Assembly (NCBI RefSeq): GCF_014652675.1
Contig: NZ_BMZG01000001.1
Span: forward strand, 62,001-126,000
Length of the DNA: 64,000 nucleotides
Direction: 5' to 3'
Source: Formosimonas limnophila
Lineage (GTDB): Bacteria > Pseudomonadota > Gammaproteobacteria > Burkholderiales > Burkholderiaceae
The position numbers and the translations under genes were made by a program. This document shows, one piece after another, positions 8,269 through 18,665 of this stretch (position 1 is the stretch's first letter; every line of letters starts with the position of its first letter). A model generated the notes under the pieces. The model saw nothing but the letters and a program-made list of their open reading frames with translations, did no database searches and was not told where the DNA came from.

Positions 8269-10671
8269 ATGTCGGTACAATTTGCCCCGCGTTGCACAGC
8301 CTTAATCGTCGCCAGTCTTTTTGCAACAGCACCTATGGCGGTGCATGCGCAATCAAATTCAGCGACGACGCAAGCTGCAACAACTAAAAAAGCTGCCACG
8401 ACCTCTGAGTCATCGGGCGTCGTGCTGTCAGATATTCAAGTCAATGGGTTGCAGCGTAGTGACCCAGCTTCTGTGTTTAATGCCATTCCTGTGAAAGTGG
8501 GACAACGATTTAACTCAGATAAAGGTCAAGAAATTATCAAGGTGTTGTTTGCGACGGGTTTGTATGAGGATGTTAATTTGGACTTAAATGGCAATGTGCT
8601 TGTGATTACTTTGGCCGAGCGTCCAGTCATTTCGGATCTATCCATTACGGGTATGAAGCAGTTTGAGCGCAAACAAATTTTGAGCACGCTTAAAGCTAAT
8701 GGGTTCGCTCAAGGTTATGCTTATGATCCAGCGTTACTCGAACGCGTTAAGAATGAATTACAAGCGACGTATGCTGAAGCAGGTTTGGTCAATGCTAAAA
8801 TTGATGCTGATGTTAAGCCAGAGGGCAATAAACAGGTGTCCGTTGCGATTAAAATCGAAGAGGGTAAATTCACTAAAGTTAAACGCATCAATATCAACGG
8901 CAACGAGAAAGTATCAGATCGTGCCATACGCTCAGCGATGGAAACCGACAAAAACGGTATTTTTTCTTGGTATACCAAGGATAGTCGTTTTACCCCTGAG
9001 AAGCTGAGTGCGGATTTGGAGAACGTTCGCGGGTTGTATTATGACCGTGGTTACATGGACTTTAATTTTACTAGAGTCGAAACTCCACCCTCTGCTGATG
9101 GTAAAGGCATTGATATCAATATAGATGTCACAGAAGGTGTTCAGTATCGGGTCAGTAGTATTAGTTTCTCGGGTAATCTCAAAGAGATTCCAAGCAAAGA
9201 TATCGAAAAAATCGTCAAATACCCCAAAAATGCTCTGTACTCACGAACGAAAATCAGCGAAATCGTGAATAAAGTGACTCGACGTTTCTCTCAGGAGGGC
9301 TATGCCCTTGCCAAAGTCGAAGTGCAACCTGTACCCAATGCCAGCGCAAACACTATCGATGTAACCATTGCTATTGACCCACAAGAACGTGTTTACGTTC
9401 GTCGTATCAATGTGGTTGGCAACTCACGTACTAAGGATGAGGTGATTCGCCGTGAAGTGAGACAAATGGAAACGGCAATTTACAATGACTCCAATGTCCA
9501 ACTTTCACGTGACCGCATTGATCGTCTAGGTTTTTTTAGTGAGGTGGCGGTTGATGTGACGCCTGTCGATGGGGTAAATAGCCAAGTCGATGTGACTTAT
9601 AGAGTCGTAGAGATTCCCACCGGGACTCTAAAATTGGGTTTGGGATATAGTTCGACAGATAAGCTAGGTATAACTGGTTCTATATCTGAGAATAATATTC
9701 TAGGAACTGGGAATTCATTAGGTGTTGATATTGACACGAGTAAGTCTAATCGTAATTTAACAATTTCTACTTCTAATCCCTATTTTACTAAAGATGGGGT
9801 TAGTCAAAATGCTTCTTTATATTATAGAACTTACGATGCCTCAAATATTGACCTGTCAGATGTTAAATACACGACTTATGGTTTTGATTTGGTTCATGGT
9901 ATTCCTGTTTCTGAAAAGCATCGAATTTATTTTGGTTTGAATCCAGAGAGAAATAAAACCGAATTGGATCGTAAAACAAGTCCACCATCGTATGTTGCCT
10001 ACATAGACAAATACAATACTAACAGCTTTACGACAGTCGGCTTAACTACTGGTTGGAGCTACGATACTAGGGATTCAACATTTGCACCCACCAGAGGCAT
10101 TTATCAGCGTCTGAATTTTGAATTAGCGCCCGTCGGTACTTTGAAGTATTACAAAGCATCGTATCAATATCAGCAATTCATTCCACTGTCTAAGCATTTG
10201 ACATTTGCATTCAATACGCAATTTGATTATGGTGCTGGGTTTGGTGGCTCCAAAGGTGACTACCCATTTTTTAAGAATATGTACTTAGGTGGGTTGGGCT
10301 CTGTGCGGGGGTACGAATCTGGTTCATTGGGGCCTGTTGACGAGAAAGGGAATCACGTCGGTGGTTCTAAGCGTATTCTTCTGAATACAGAGTTTCAGTT
10401 TCCATTTCCAGGAATGTCTAAAAATCGAGGCGTTCGCTTATTTACTTTTGCGGACGCAGCAGGTTTGTGGTCGGATAGTTTTAAGACGAATGCTTGTGAT
10501 TTTAGCAAAATATCTCTGTCTGGCTGCGGTGGGTTACGCTACTCATATGGTGTCGGTTTGAGTTGGAACTCACCCATTGGTCCATTGAAATTCAGCTACG
10601 CGTTACCAATCAATAAAAAAGATGGTGACAAAATTGAGCGATTCCAATTCCAGATTGGCACGTCGTTTTAA
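8269..10671 (+). CDS. bamA: outer-membrane protein assembly factor BamA
   Basis: The 800-residue Omp85 protein inserts beta-barrel proteins into the outer membrane. A signal peptide ends near VHAQS (residue 28). Low-complexity Thr/Ala/Ser sequence up to about residue 50 leads into five POTRA domains (about 50-430) and the C-terminal barrel. The barrel carries the conserved loop-6 motif GSVRGYESGSLGP and a terminal Phe. The 117-base gap from rseP allows a separate promoter, but none was clear. The third quarter of the gene (about 9620-10100) is more AT-rich than the POTRA part, probably reflecting variable surface loops. Confidence 0.96.
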   Translation: MSVQFAPRCTALIVASLFATAPMAVHAQSNSATTQAATTKKAATTSESSGVVLSDIQVNGLQRSDPASVFNAIPVKVGQRFNSDKGQEIIKVLFATGLYEDVNLDLNGNVLVITLAERPVISDLSITGMKQFERKQILSTLKANGFAQGYAYDPALLERVKNELQATYAEAGLVNAKIDADVKPEGNKQVSVAIKIEEGKFTKVKRININGNEKVSDRAIRSAMETDKNGIFSWYTKDSRFTPEKLSADLENVRGLYYDRGYMDFNFTRVETPPSADGKGIDINIDVTEGVQYRVSSISFSGNLKEIPSKDIEKIVKYPKNALYSRTKISEIVNKVTRRFSQEGYALAKVEVQPVPNASANTIDVTIAIDPQERVYVRRINVVGNSRTKDEVIRREVRQMETAIYNDSNVQLSRDRIDRLGFFSEVAVDVTPVDGVNSQVDVTYRVVEIPTGTLKLGLGYSSTDKLGITGSISENNILGTGNSLGVDIDTSKSNRNLTISTSNPYFTKDGVSQNASLYYRTYDASNIDLSDVKYTTYGFDLVHGIPVSEKHRIYFGLNPERNKTELDRKTSPPSYVAYIDKYNTNSFTTVGLTTGWSYDTRDSTFAPTRGIYQRLNFELAPVGTLKYYKASYQYQQFIPLSKHLTFAFNTQFDYGAGFGGSKGDYPFFKNMYLGGLGSVRGYESGSLGPVDEKGNHVGGSKRILLNTEFQFPFPGMSKNRGVRLFTFADAAGLWSDSFKTNACDFSKISLSGCGGLRYSYGVGLSWNSPIGPLKFSYALPINKKDGDKIERFQFQIGTSF

Positions 10672-10709
10672 TCAATATGATTTTAGAAGTTTTTAAGGAA
10701 AAATACAGA

Positions 10710-11207
10710 ATGAAAAAAGCATCATTGGTCTTGGCTGGTTTGTGTGCTGGTTTGGCATTTAGCAGTGGCGTGTGCGCACAAACCTTTAAGGTGGGTGTGG
10801 TGAATGTGGATCGTTTGCTGGCAGAGTCAGGGCAAGCCAAAGCTGCGCGTGCTAAGTTGGAAAGCGCCTTTAAAACCCGCGACGCTGATTTGGCAAAAAA
10901 AGCAGCCAGCATTCGCAGCAAAAATGAACAGTATGAGAAAGACTATCCAACCTTGACTGATGCACAGCGTGCGACACGAGAAAAAGTACTCAAACAAGAA
11001 GTGAATCAGTTTGAGTCTGAACGAGCCAAGTTTGAACAAGATTATGCCAATGAGCAAAACGCCATGATGCAGTCATTGCTCAGCAAGGCCGATGGTTTAA
11101 TTAAGGGCATTGCACAAAAAGAGGGTTATGATTTGGTTGTGACCGAAGCTGTTTTTGTGAAAGCAGAGTTTGACTTGACCCAAAAGTTGATTGATGGTTT
11201 GAAATAA
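10710..11207 (+). CDS. skp: periplasmic chaperone Skp/OmpH
   Basis: The 165-residue product is a periplasmic holdase for unfolded outer-membrane proteins. It begins with a signal peptide (cleavage after VCA, about residue 24) followed by FKVGVVNVDRLLAESGQ, the conserved strand of the trimerisation domain, and long charged coiled-coil helices. The ATG at 10710 is preceded by AAGGAA nine bases upstream and is preferred to upstream in-frame starts that would extend the signal peptide. It lies 38 bases after bamA, whose clients it protects. Confidence 0.93.
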   Translation: MKKASLVLAGLCAGLAFSSGVCAQTFKVGVVNVDRLLAESGQAKAARAKLESAFKTRDADLAKKAASIRSKNEQYEKDYPTLTDAQRATREKVLKQEVNQFESERAKFEQDYANEQNAMMQSLLSKADGLIKGIAQKEGYDLVVTEAVFVKAEFDLTQKLIDGLK

Positions 11208-11288
11208 TAAAGTGATACGAGTTGGCTCATCAGCGATGTGGTTGATGAATCGTTTTGATTTTGCTTATGTAATTGAGATTGCTTGATA

Positions 11289-12374
11289 ATGACGAATACG
11301 GCGTTTTTTAAGCCAGCGCTTGTGGCAACACAGTCGCTGGCTGATTTGTTTAAGGATTTGCATGCTTCTGTTTCTGTTTTGGGTGATGCGAACCAAACTC
11401 TGGTGAGTCATGTTGCGCCACTCGATGTCGCGGCAGCTGGTGCTTTCTCGTTTTTAAGCAATGCGCATTTGCGTGATCAGCTTCTGAGTAGTCAAGCGAG
11501 TGTGATTGTGCTGTCTGAAGCTGACCTTGTTTGGTTGAAAGAGCAGGGGAAAACCCATGAGTCAAGCGTGTATGTCGTAGCTGAACAGCCTTATGGGGTC
11601 TATGCGCATGTAGCGCAACGCCTGTATTTACAGCGTCACATTGAGGCAGGGGTTCATCAAACGGCGGTCATTGATAAGACTGCCGTTTTGGCCGCAAGTA
11701 GCCAAATAGATGCGCGTGTGGTTGTGGGGGCGCGTGCGCAGATTGGTGAGCGAGTTCGCTTGATGGCAGGCGTTGTGATTGGTGACGAGGCTGTGATTGG
11801 TGATGATTCCACAGTTTACCCAAATGTGACGATTTATCATGGTTGCCAGATTGGTGCACGTGCGATTATTCATGCGGGTGCCGTGATTGGTGCGGATGGT
11901 TTTGGCTTTGCACCAACCAAGTCGGGCTGGCAAAAAATTCCACAAGTAGGACGTGTTGCGGTGGGCGATGATGTTGAAATTGGTGCGAATACATGCATTG
12001 ACCGAGGCGCGCTGTCTGATACCGTTATTCATGATGGTGTGAAACTCGACAATCAGATTCAAATTGCGCATAATTGCGTGATCGGTGAGCATACGGCGGT
12101 GGCGTCGTGTGTGGGTATTGCGGGCAGTGCTGTGATTGGGGCGCGTTGCATGATTGGTGGTGCGGCGATGATTGGCGGGCATCTGACGATTGCAGATGGT
12201 ACGGTGGTCTCAGCTGCGACGGCTGTACCTAGCTCATTGACTGTGGCTGGACAGTACTCAGGTGTTTTTCCTCCGATGTTGCATCGTGATTGGGAACGTA
12301 ATGCTTCATTGATTCGTCATTTGTCAGATTTACGTAAACGTATTCGTACGCTGGAAAAAACGTCAGGTCAGTGA
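11289..12374 (+). CDS. lpxD: UDP-3-O-(3-hydroxyacyl)glucosamine N-acyltransferase
   Basis: This 361-residue trimeric left-handed beta-helix enzyme adds the N-linked acyl chain in lipid A synthesis. The N-terminal LpxD domain (about residues 1-100) is followed by many isoleucine-patch hexapeptide repeats (about 105-320), the loop motif GFGFAP and the catalytic histidine region [10 protein letters not shown]. The ATG at 11289 follows a TTG (11283) in the same frame and gives the expected N-terminus. fabZ and lpxA follow, forming the lpxD-fabZ-lpxA-lpxB block. Confidence 0.96.
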   Translation: MTNTAFFKPALVATQSLADLFKDLHASVSVLGDANQTLVSHVAPLDVAAAGAFSFLSNAHLRDQLLSSQASVIVLSEADLVWLKEQGKTHESSVYVVAEQPYGVYAHVAQRLYLQRHIEAGVHQTAVIDKTAVLAASSQIDARVVVGARAQIGERVRLMAGVVIGDEAVIGDDSTVYPNVTIYHGCQIGARAIIHAGAVIGADGFGFAPTKSGWQKIPQVGRVAVGDDVEIGANTCIDRGALSDTVIHDGVKLDNQIQIAHNCVIGEHTAVASCVGIAGSAVIGARCMIGGAAMIGGHLTIADGTVVSAATAVPSSLTVAGQYSGVFPPMLHRDWERNASLIRHLSDLRKRIRTLEKTSGQ

Positions 12375-12428
12375 CCTGTTTATTTTGAATTAAAACCACG
12401 ATCAAAAAGTAGAGTCTAAGGAGCGAGT

Positions 12429-12905
12429 ATGAGAAAAATTACCGAGAACACGAATCCCATCGAAGCGGGTTATGACATCAAATCCATCATGGAGCGCATT
12501 CCTCATCGCTATCCATTTTTGTTGGTGGATCGGGTTTTGGAGTGGCGATTGAATGACTATTTGATTGCGACGAAAAATGTGTCGATGAATGAGCCTTTTT
12601 TTGGTGGTCATTTTCCGCGCAACCCAGTGATGCCTGGTGTTTTGATTATGGAGGCTCTAGCGCAAGCATCAGCTTTATTGTGGGTGCAAGAGTCTCATCC
12701 TGATGCGCTGTTTTATTTCGTTGGTATGGAGAACGTGCGTTTTAAACGCCCTGTTGTGCCAGGTGATCAGCTACGCTTAGAAACACGTTTGACGCGTGTG
12801 ATTCGCGGTTTTGCCAAATTTGACGTCAAAGCCGTGGTGGTTGGGGTTGAGGAAGTCGCTGCCGAAGCTGAACTCATGTGTGCGTATCGCGCAAACAATG
12901 GTTAA
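12429..12905 (+). CDS. fabZ: 3-hydroxyacyl-[acyl-carrier-protein] dehydratase
   Basis: This 158-residue hot-dog-fold enzyme dehydrates 3-hydroxyacyl-ACP in fatty-acid elongation. The catalytic pattern is visible as [13 protein letters not shown], then [20 protein letters not shown] with the active-site His and Glu (about residues 60-80). It competes with LpxA and LpxD for 3-hydroxyacyl-ACP, which explains its place among the lipid A genes. An AAGGAG site precedes the ATG. Confidence 0.97.
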   Translation: MRKITENTNPIEAGYDIKSIMERIPHRYPFLLVDRVLEWRLNDYLIATKNVSMNEPFFGGHFPRNPVMPGVLIMEALAQASALLWVQESHPDALFYFVGMENVRFKRPVVPGDQLRLETRLTRVIRGFAKFDVKAVVVGVEEVAAEAELMCAYRANNG

Positions 12906-12944
12906 AATCTTTAGAATAACTGGTACTTTTAGGAATCATCAAAC

Positions 12945-13736
12945 ATGGCAGTACAGATTCATCCCACCGCGCTGATTGAAGCGGGCGCGCAAATTGGCAC
13001 CGATGTAACCATTGGGCCATTCACCATTGTTGGTGCGAATGTCGTGATTGGCGATCGTACCCACATCGGTGCGCACAATGTCATTGAAGGCCACACGACG
13101 ATTGGTGCGGACAACCAGATTGGCCACCATATCACGCTCGGTGGCGCACCTCAGGACAAAAAATACGCAGGTGAGCCGACACTGCTTGAAATTGGCGAGC
13201 GCAATGTCATTCGCGAGTTCTGCAGTTTTCACTTAGGCACAGCTCAGGATGAGGGAATCACACGTGTTGGCGATGACAACTGGATTATGGGGTATGTGCA
13301 TTTAGCGCATGATTGCCGTATCGCCAATCATACGATATTGGCGAGTAATGTTCAATTAGCTGGGCACGTCGAGGTGCATGACTACGCGATTTTGGGTGGC
13401 ATGGCGGGGGCACATCAGTATGTTAAAATTGGTGCTCATGCCATGATTGGTGGTGGTTCTGTTTTGGTTAAAGATGTGCCGCCATTCGTCATGGCCCGTG
13501 GCAACTTTGCAGTGCCGTTTGGCATTAACTCAGAAGGACTTAAGCGCCGAGGTTACTCACCATCACACATCATGGCAATCAAACGTGCTTACAAAGCGAT
13601 TTATCGTCAAGACTTAACGGTTGAACAAGCCATTGATAACATCACAAACGCCGCGCAAGCTGATATCGAAAGCGCGGTATCGCTGCAGCTCATGAGCGAA
13701 TTCCTCACCAAAGCAACACGCGGCATTGTTCGCTGA
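12945..13736 (+). CDS. lpxA: acyl-ACP--UDP-N-acetylglucosamine O-acyltransferase
   Basis: This 263-residue protein catalyses the first step of lipid A synthesis. It shows left-handed beta-helix hexapeptide repeats from residue 4 to about 190, the GGAPQDKKYAGEPTLLEIG loop, and GGMAGAHQYVKIGAHAMIGG containing the catalytic His. The C-terminal helical domain begins at about 195. It lies 39 bases after fabZ, and lpxB follows after about 22 bases. A sugar-nucleotide substrate with a 3-hydroxyacyl group is expected, but the acyl-chain ruler residue was not assessed. Confidence 0.97.
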   Translation: MAVQIHPTALIEAGAQIGTDVTIGPFTIVGANVVIGDRTHIGAHNVIEGHTTIGADNQIGHHITLGGAPQDKKYAGEPTLLEIGERNVIREFCSFHLGTAQDEGITRVGDDNWIMGYVHLAHDCRIANHTILASNVQLAGHVEVHDYAILGGMAGAHQYVKIGAHAMIGGGSVLVKDVPPFVMARGNFAVPFGINSEGLKRRGYSPSHIMAIKRAYKAIYRQDLTVEQAIDNITNAAQADIESAVSLQLMSEFLTKATRGIVR

Positions 13737-13758
13737 TGCGCAGCAGGTGGAGCGCTTC

Positions 13759-14907
13759 GTGTCCGCACATAATTTAAACTTGGCACTCATCGCAGGCGAG
13801 TCTTCTGGTGACCAGCTCGCCGCTGAGCTTGTCAAAGGCACGCGTGCGTCGTACCAAAATGTACACGCCTACGGCATCGCTGGCGAGGCCATGATGCGCG
13901 AAGGGGTTGATGCGTGGTGGCCGTCGCAATCATTGGCATTGCGTGGTTACTTTGAGCCGATTCGTCATTTACCGCGTTTGTTGGCGATGCGCAGTGACCT
14001 TATTCGGCGGTTAGAAATATCACCACCCGATGTCTTTGTTGGTGTGGATGCCCCTGATTTCAATCTCGGTGTCGAAACACGACTGCGAGTGCGCGGCATT
14101 AAAACCATGCATTATGTTAGCCCGTCAATTTGGGCATGGCGACCCAAACGGATTGAAAAAATCCGAGCAGCGGCAGAGCATGTGCTGCTAATTTTCCCTT
14201 TTGAAGAGCAGATTTATCGTGACGCGGGTATTCCTGCGACGTATGTGGGGCATCCATTTGCGCCACACATTCCAATGCTGGCGAATGTTTCTGCTGCACG
14301 ACAAGCCTTGCAGTTGGGTGATGAGCAAACAGTGATTGCTCTGTTACCTGGCTCTCGTGCGTCTGAGATTGAATACAATGCCCCCAATTTTTTTAAAGCA
14401 GCTGTCCTACTGTCGCAGCAATTAGGGCAGGTGCGGTTTGTGTTGCCCATTGCGCATGATGCATTGCGTGAACAAATTATGCAATTGCGTCAGTTATATG
14501 CCCCTAATATTCATTTGAGGCTGCTCGACGGGCAAGCGCGCAGCGCGATAGAGGCAGCTGACGCGGTGCTGGTTGCTAGTGGCACGGCGAGTTTGGAAGT
14601 GGCGCTGTACAAAAAGCCCATGGTGATTTCCTATAAAACCTCGCGTTTGTCGGTGTTTATCTATAAAAAAGTGGCGTTGCAACCACGGATTGGTTTGCCC
14701 AATATCTTACTGAATGAATCGTTCATTCCTGAGGTGTTGCAAAATGATGCCACACCAGAGAGCTTAGCTAAATCTTTGCTCAATGAAATGAGCCGTTATG
14801 CGAAAGACGGCACGGTCGTTGAACGTTTAACGACGTTGCACCAGTCCTTGTTGCGAGATACACCACGTTTGTGCGCTCAGGCAATTGGGCAAGTGGTTGG
14901 TCGTTAA
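13759..14907 (+). CDS. lpxB: lipid-A-disaccharide synthase
   Basis: This peripheral inner-membrane GT19 glycosyltransferase joins UDP-2,3-diacylglucosamine and lipid X. The 382-residue form has [12 protein letters not shown] near the N-terminus, [36 protein letters not shown] and [17 protein letters not shown]. The GTG start at 13759 is chosen because GGTGGAG lies six bases upstream and the N-terminus then matches the family. A TTG at 13726 inside lpxA is the longer alternative. No LpxC, LpxH or LpxK gene is in the window. Confidence 0.93.
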   Translation: MSAHNLNLALIAGESSGDQLAAELVKGTRASYQNVHAYGIAGEAMMREGVDAWWPSQSLALRGYFEPIRHLPRLLAMRSDLIRRLEISPPDVFVGVDAPDFNLGVETRLRVRGIKTMHYVSPSIWAWRPKRIEKIRAAAEHVLLIFPFEEQIYRDAGIPATYVGHPFAPHIPMLANVSAARQALQLGDEQTVIALLPGSRASEIEYNAPNFFKAAVLLSQQLGQVRFVLPIAHDALREQIMQLRQLYAPNIHLRLLDGQARSAIEAADAVLVASGTASLEVALYKKPMVISYKTSRLSVFIYKKVALQPRIGLPNILLNESFIPEVLQNDATPESLAKSLLNEMSRYAKDGTVVERLTTLHQSLLRDTPRLCAQAIGQVVGR

Positions 14908-14986
14908 GCGACCCAATCCAGCACCAAACATTTTTTGCAGTCCTAAATTGCGGCAATCTTCCTTACTTTTATCTGACCCAACTCTC

Positions 14987-15607
14987 ATGCACGATTTATT
15001 CTCCATTTCATTATCTGATGCCAAGCTCATCTGTGGCACAGATGAAGCAGGGCGCGGCCCGCTCGCTGGTGAGGTGTATGCTGCGGCGGTGATTCTCGAT
15101 GTGGCACAGCCTATTGCCGGCTTGAACGACTCAAAAAAGCTCTCAGCAAAAAAACGTGAGCAGCTGTTTGACGAAATTCAGCAAAAATCTATCGCATGGT
15201 CTATCGCCACGGCCAGTGTGGGCGAAATCGACGAGCTGAATATTTTACAGGCCTCTATGCTTGCTATGACGCGAGCCGTGCAGGGCTTGAGTCTCAAGCC
15301 AGACTGGGTTTGGGTCGATGGGAACCATTTTCCTAAAGGTTTATTGACGTTGGGCTATACTGGGCAGGCTTTGGTACAAGGCGATGCGCTAGAGGCTTGT
15401 ATTTCTGCAGCGTCGATTTTGGCAAAGGTCGCTCGTGATGCGTCGTTGATGCAATTGCATGAGGCGTATCCGCATTATGGTTTTGCTCAGCACAAAGGTT
15501 ATCCGACTGCGCAGCATTTGCAAGCTTTGAAAACTTATGGTGTCACGCCGCATCATCGAACCAGTTTCGCCCCTGTTCGAGATATTATTGCAGCGAGTGC
15601 CTCATGA
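14987..15607 (+). CDS. rnhB: ribonuclease HII
   Basis: The 206-residue enzyme removes ribonucleotides and RNA from RNA-DNA duplexes. The catalytic motif [13 protein letters not shown] gives Asp19 and Glu20. WVDGNHFP, the [10 protein letters not shown] stretch and the C-terminal [11 protein letters not shown] agree with RNase HII. The ATG at 14987 is favoured by the family N-terminus. A longer in-frame extension back to 14885 overlaps lpxB and adds residues unlike RnhB. Its stop overlaps the next start as ATGA. Confidence 0.95.
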   Translation: MHDLFSISLSDAKLICGTDEAGRGPLAGEVYAAAVILDVAQPIAGLNDSKKLSAKKREQLFDEIQQKSIAWSIATASVGEIDELNILQASMLAMTRAVQGLSLKPDWVWVDGNHFPKGLLTLGYTGQALVQGDALEACISAASILAKVARDASLMQLHEAYPHYGFAQHKGYPTAQHLQALKTYGVTPHHRTSFAPVRDIIAASAS

Positions 15608-16386
15608 CCATCATCACATCCAAAGACAACACAGCGGTTAAATCACTCAAACGTCAATTGGATAAACCCAAACGAAGTGATGAGACGATGGTGCTCGAAG
15701 GCATTCATTTGGCGCAGTCACTGATTGAGTCTGGCGGTCAAGCACAGCGAGGCTGGGTGGCGCAGACTGCGATGGCTCATCCAGAAATTGTGGCCATATT
15801 GGCGCAATTATCCTGCCCTGTCATGGTGTTGAGTGATGTGCTGTTTCGCAGTCTGAGCACGTTGGTGCAAGGTGAAAGCATTTTGTTGGAAGTGAAAAAA
15901 CCACTTGCTCAGGTAACTGAGGAAAGAGTCAATGCTTTGCTGCTCGATGGTGTACAGGATGCGGGCAATCTTGGCTCGATTTTACGCAGTGCCGCGGCGG
16001 CGGGTGTGCGTACCGTGTACTTGAACGATGCCTGTGTTAATCCTTATTCGCCGAAAGTTTTGCGTGCAGGGGTTGGAGCGCATTTTTCCCTACAAATTGC
16101 TGATGGTGTCCATCTACTCGACATCATGCACACACTGCGAGCCAATGGCGTTGCAGTGCTTGCCACCAGTTTGACAGCATCGACAAGCATTGATGAGATA
16201 GATTTGACGTCACCTGTGGCTTGGTTGTTTGGCTCAGAAGGCAGTGGTGTGTCGGTAGAGTTAATCGAGGCCGCGAGCCAGACGGTCATCATTCCTATGG
16301 CTGCAGGCGAATCGCTCAATGTGGCTGCAGCTGCAGCGGTCTGCGTGTTTGAAACGGCACGGCAACAGCGAACGCGCAGTCAATGA
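15604..16386 (+). CDS. SpoU/TrmH-family RNA 2'-O-ribose methyltransferase
   Basis: The 260-residue SPOUT enzyme has an N-terminal substrate-binding region (about 1-90) and a C-terminal knotted SAM-binding domain. The three SpoU motifs are visible: [31 protein letters not shown] and [20 protein letters not shown]. Such enzymes 2'-O-methylate rRNA or tRNA. Which nucleotide is modified cannot be told from the sequence, so no RlmB or TsnR name is given. The start overlaps rnhB by four bases. Confidence 0.88.
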   Translation: MTIITSKDNTAVKSLKRQLDKPKRSDETMVLEGIHLAQSLIESGGQAQRGWVAQTAMAHPEIVAILAQLSCPVMVLSDVLFRSLSTLVQGESILLEVKKPLAQVTEERVNALLLDGVQDAGNLGSILRSAAAAGVRTVYLNDACVNPYSPKVLRAGVGAHFSLQIADGVHLLDIMHTLRANGVAVLATSLTASTSIDEIDLTSPVAWLFGSEGSGVSVELIEAASQTVIIPMAAGESLNVAAAAAVCVFETARQQRTRSQ

Positions 16387-16424
16387 CCAAGTGACATCCT
16401 TTTATTTTAATTAGAATCAGAACC

Positions 16425-16447
16425 GCGAAAAGCATATTGCTTTTCGC
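16425..16447 (+). promoter_or_regulatory. perfect hairpin in the 5' leader of uup
   Basis: GCGAAAAGC (16425-16433) pairs with GCTTTTCGC (16439-16447) around a five-base loop, ending 18 bases before the uup ATG. No T-run follows on the plus strand, so it is not a standard terminator. It could stabilise the mRNA or affect translation. Confidence 0.45.
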
Positions 16448-16465
16448 ATCACCAGAAAGAAATTC

Positions 16466-18403
16466 ATGGCTTTATTCACCATCACTGACGCACAGCTGGC
16501 TTATGGTCACGTCGCTTTGCTTGACCACACAGACTTTTCGTTGGAGGAGGGCGAGCGTGTTGGACTCATCGGGCGCAATGGCACCGGCAAGTCGTCTTTG
16601 TTAAAAATCATTGCGGGTACACAATCGGCTGATGATGGCGTGATTTCGCGTCAAAATGGTTTGCGGTGTGCGTATGTCGAGCAAGAGCCTTTGTTCAACA
16701 GCGATGATACCGTTTTACATGCAGTCGCTCAGGGCGCAGGCGCAGCGGCTGAGTTGCTCGAAGAATACGACGCACTCACCGAAGCGCTCGGCGATGCCGA
16801 CGAAGCGACCATGACCGAGATTTTAGACAAAATGCAACACGTCCAGCATGAGTTAGAGACGCACGATGGCTGGACGCTACATGCGCGGGTACAAACCACG
16901 TTGAGTCAACTCGCGCTCGATCCACACGCGCTGTGCGGTACGTTGTCTGGTGGTGTACAAAAACGCGTTGCCTTAGCTCGAGCACTGGTGCAAAACCCTG
17001 ATGTGTTGCTGCTGGATGAACCGACCAATCACTTGGACATGCGCTCGATTGGTTGGTTGGAAGAACTGCTAAAAAACTTCAATGGTGCGGTATTGTTCAT
17101 CACCCATGATCGTGCATTTCTCGATAATATTGCTACGCGGATTGTGGAGCTTGATCGTGGTCAATTGCGCTCGTATCCTGGGAATTTCTCAGCCTATCAA
17201 ACCACCAAAGCCCAGCAGTTGGCCGATGAGTCTGTCGAAAATGCCAAGTTTGACAAACTATTGGCTCAAGAAGAGGTTTGGATTCGTAAAGGCGTGGAAG
17301 CTCGTCGTACCAAAAGTACTGCGCGCATCAACGCATTGGTTGAAATGCGTGAGCAACGGGTCAACCGTCGCGAGCAAGTCGGCAATGCCAAAATGGACGT
17401 CGCCCAAGCCGATCGTTCAGGTAAGGTCATCGCTGAAATGGTTGAGGTCAGCAAATCGTTTGGCACTCGCCCCATTGTGCGTGACTTTACGGCCAGTATT
17501 ATGCGTGGCGACAAAATTGGCCTGCTTGCGGGCAATGGTATGGGCAAAACCACACTGCTCAAACTCATCCTCGGCGAGTTAGAGGCCGACAGTGGCACGA
17601 TTAAAAATGGCACGAATCTGCAAATCGCTTACTTTGACCAAATGCGCGCAGGCTTAGACCTCGAAGCCACGCTTGCCGATACGATTAGTCCTGGCTCGGA
17701 GTGGGTGGAGATCAATGGCGTGAAAAAACACGTGATTGGCTACCTCACTGACTTTTTGTTTGCACCACAGCGTGCGCATTCACCTGTTAAATCACTCTCA
17801 GGTGGTGAGCGAAACCGCTTGTTTCTCGCGCGACTGTTTGCCAAACCTGCGAATGTTTTGGTACTTGATGAACCAACCAACGATTTAGACATCGAAACGC
17901 TGGAGCTGCTTGAGGAGTTACTCCAAGACTACAATGGCACGGTGTTTCTTGTCTCTCATGACCGACAGTTTCTCGACAACGTTGTCACCAGCGTCATCGC
18001 CGCAGAGCCACAAGCAGGCTACTGGCGCGAGTATGTCGGTGGTTTCTATGATTGGCGTCGCCAAAGTGGTTTGACCGTTCCCGTTGGTATGGATGAGCAG
18101 ACTAGCAGCAAAACCGAAGCCGCGCTTGTGAAAACAGAGTCTCCTACAGTATCTGAGACACCAAATACAGCCGCCAAAGTCAAACGCAGTTATAAGGAGC
18201 AGCGTGAATTAGACAGCTTACCTGCACGCATCAATGAACTTGAAGCCGAGCAAAAAAGCATTGAAGCCGATCTTGCTGACGGTAGTGTGTTCACCAATAA
18301 TCCTACTCATGGCGTTGCACTCACCACCCGACTCGGTCAGATTGAGGAGGAGATGTTGGCTTGTATGGAGCGTTGGGAGTATCTGGAGAATCAACTGGGC
18401 TGA
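16466..18403 (+). CDS. uup: ABC-F ATPase Uup
   Basis: The 645-residue soluble protein has two ABC domains, with Walker A GRNGTGKSS at about residues 36-44 and GNGMGKTT near 356. Signatures are LSGGVQKRVALARAL and LSGGERNRLFLARLF, and each domain has a Walker B ending in DEPTNHLD or DEPTNDLD. There are no membrane segments. A Lys/Thr-rich linker leads to a C-terminal coiled coil (about 570-645), typical of Uup and absent from EttA. ABC-F proteins act on ribosomes, and Uup also affects precise excision of transposons through branched DNA. A perfect hairpin lies just before the gene and a terminator after it. Confidence 0.9.
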   Translation: MALFTITDAQLAYGHVALLDHTDFSLEEGERVGLIGRNGTGKSSLLKIIAGTQSADDGVISRQNGLRCAYVEQEPLFNSDDTVLHAVAQGAGAAAELLEEYDALTEALGDADEATMTEILDKMQHVQHELETHDGWTLHARVQTTLSQLALDPHALCGTLSGGVQKRVALARALVQNPDVLLLDEPTNHLDMRSIGWLEELLKNFNGAVLFITHDRAFLDNIATRIVELDRGQLRSYPGNFSAYQTTKAQQLADESVENAKFDKLLAQEEVWIRKGVEARRTKSTARINALVEMREQRVNRREQVGNAKMDVAQADRSGKVIAEMVEVSKSFGTRPIVRDFTASIMRGDKIGLLAGNGMGKTTLLKLILGELEADSGTIKNGTNLQIAYFDQMRAGLDLEATLADTISPGSEWVEINGVKKHVIGYLTDFLFAPQRAHSPVKSLSGGERNRLFLARLFAKPANVLVLDEPTNDLDIETLELLEELLQDYNGTVFLVSHDRQFLDNVVTSVIAAEPQAGYWREYVGGFYDWRRQSGLTVPVGMDEQTSSKTEAALVKTESPTVSETPNTAAKVKRSYKEQRELDSLPARINELEAEQKSIEADLADGSVFTNNPTHGVALTTRLGQIEEEMLACMERWEYLENQLG

Positions 18404-18441
18404 GCATGGTGTATCAAAGACTCTGAGCATAGGTGATCATA

Positions 18442-18478
18442 AAAACGGCAGTTTTAAAACTGTCGTTTTGCTATTTTT
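18442..18478 (+). terminator. intrinsic terminator after uup
   Basis: AAAACGGCAGTTTT (18442-18455) pairs with AAAACTGTCGTTTT (18456-18469), with one G-T wobble, followed by T-rich sequence. Confidence 0.75.
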
Positions 18479-18580
18479 ATAGCAAGAATCAAAAGAAGTT
18501 AATACGCTCGTACGCTTAATTAATTGCTGCGCTGCACCTAATAAAGTCTTTGCATCGTGCTAAAAAAGGCGGCTTGGCTA

Positions 18581-18609
18581 TTGACCTTTAAACTTTGATA
18601 GCCCACAAT
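18581..18609 (+). promoter_or_regulatory. probable phaC promoter
   Basis: TTGACC (18581-18586) and CACAAT (18604-18609) are 17 bases apart. The start would be near 18616, giving a leader of about 50 bases before phaC. Confidence 0.45.
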
Positions 18610-18665
18610 GCAAAGGAACAAGGGCTTCAAAATGACAAGTCCAATAAACGGAGACAGGAGCAACA

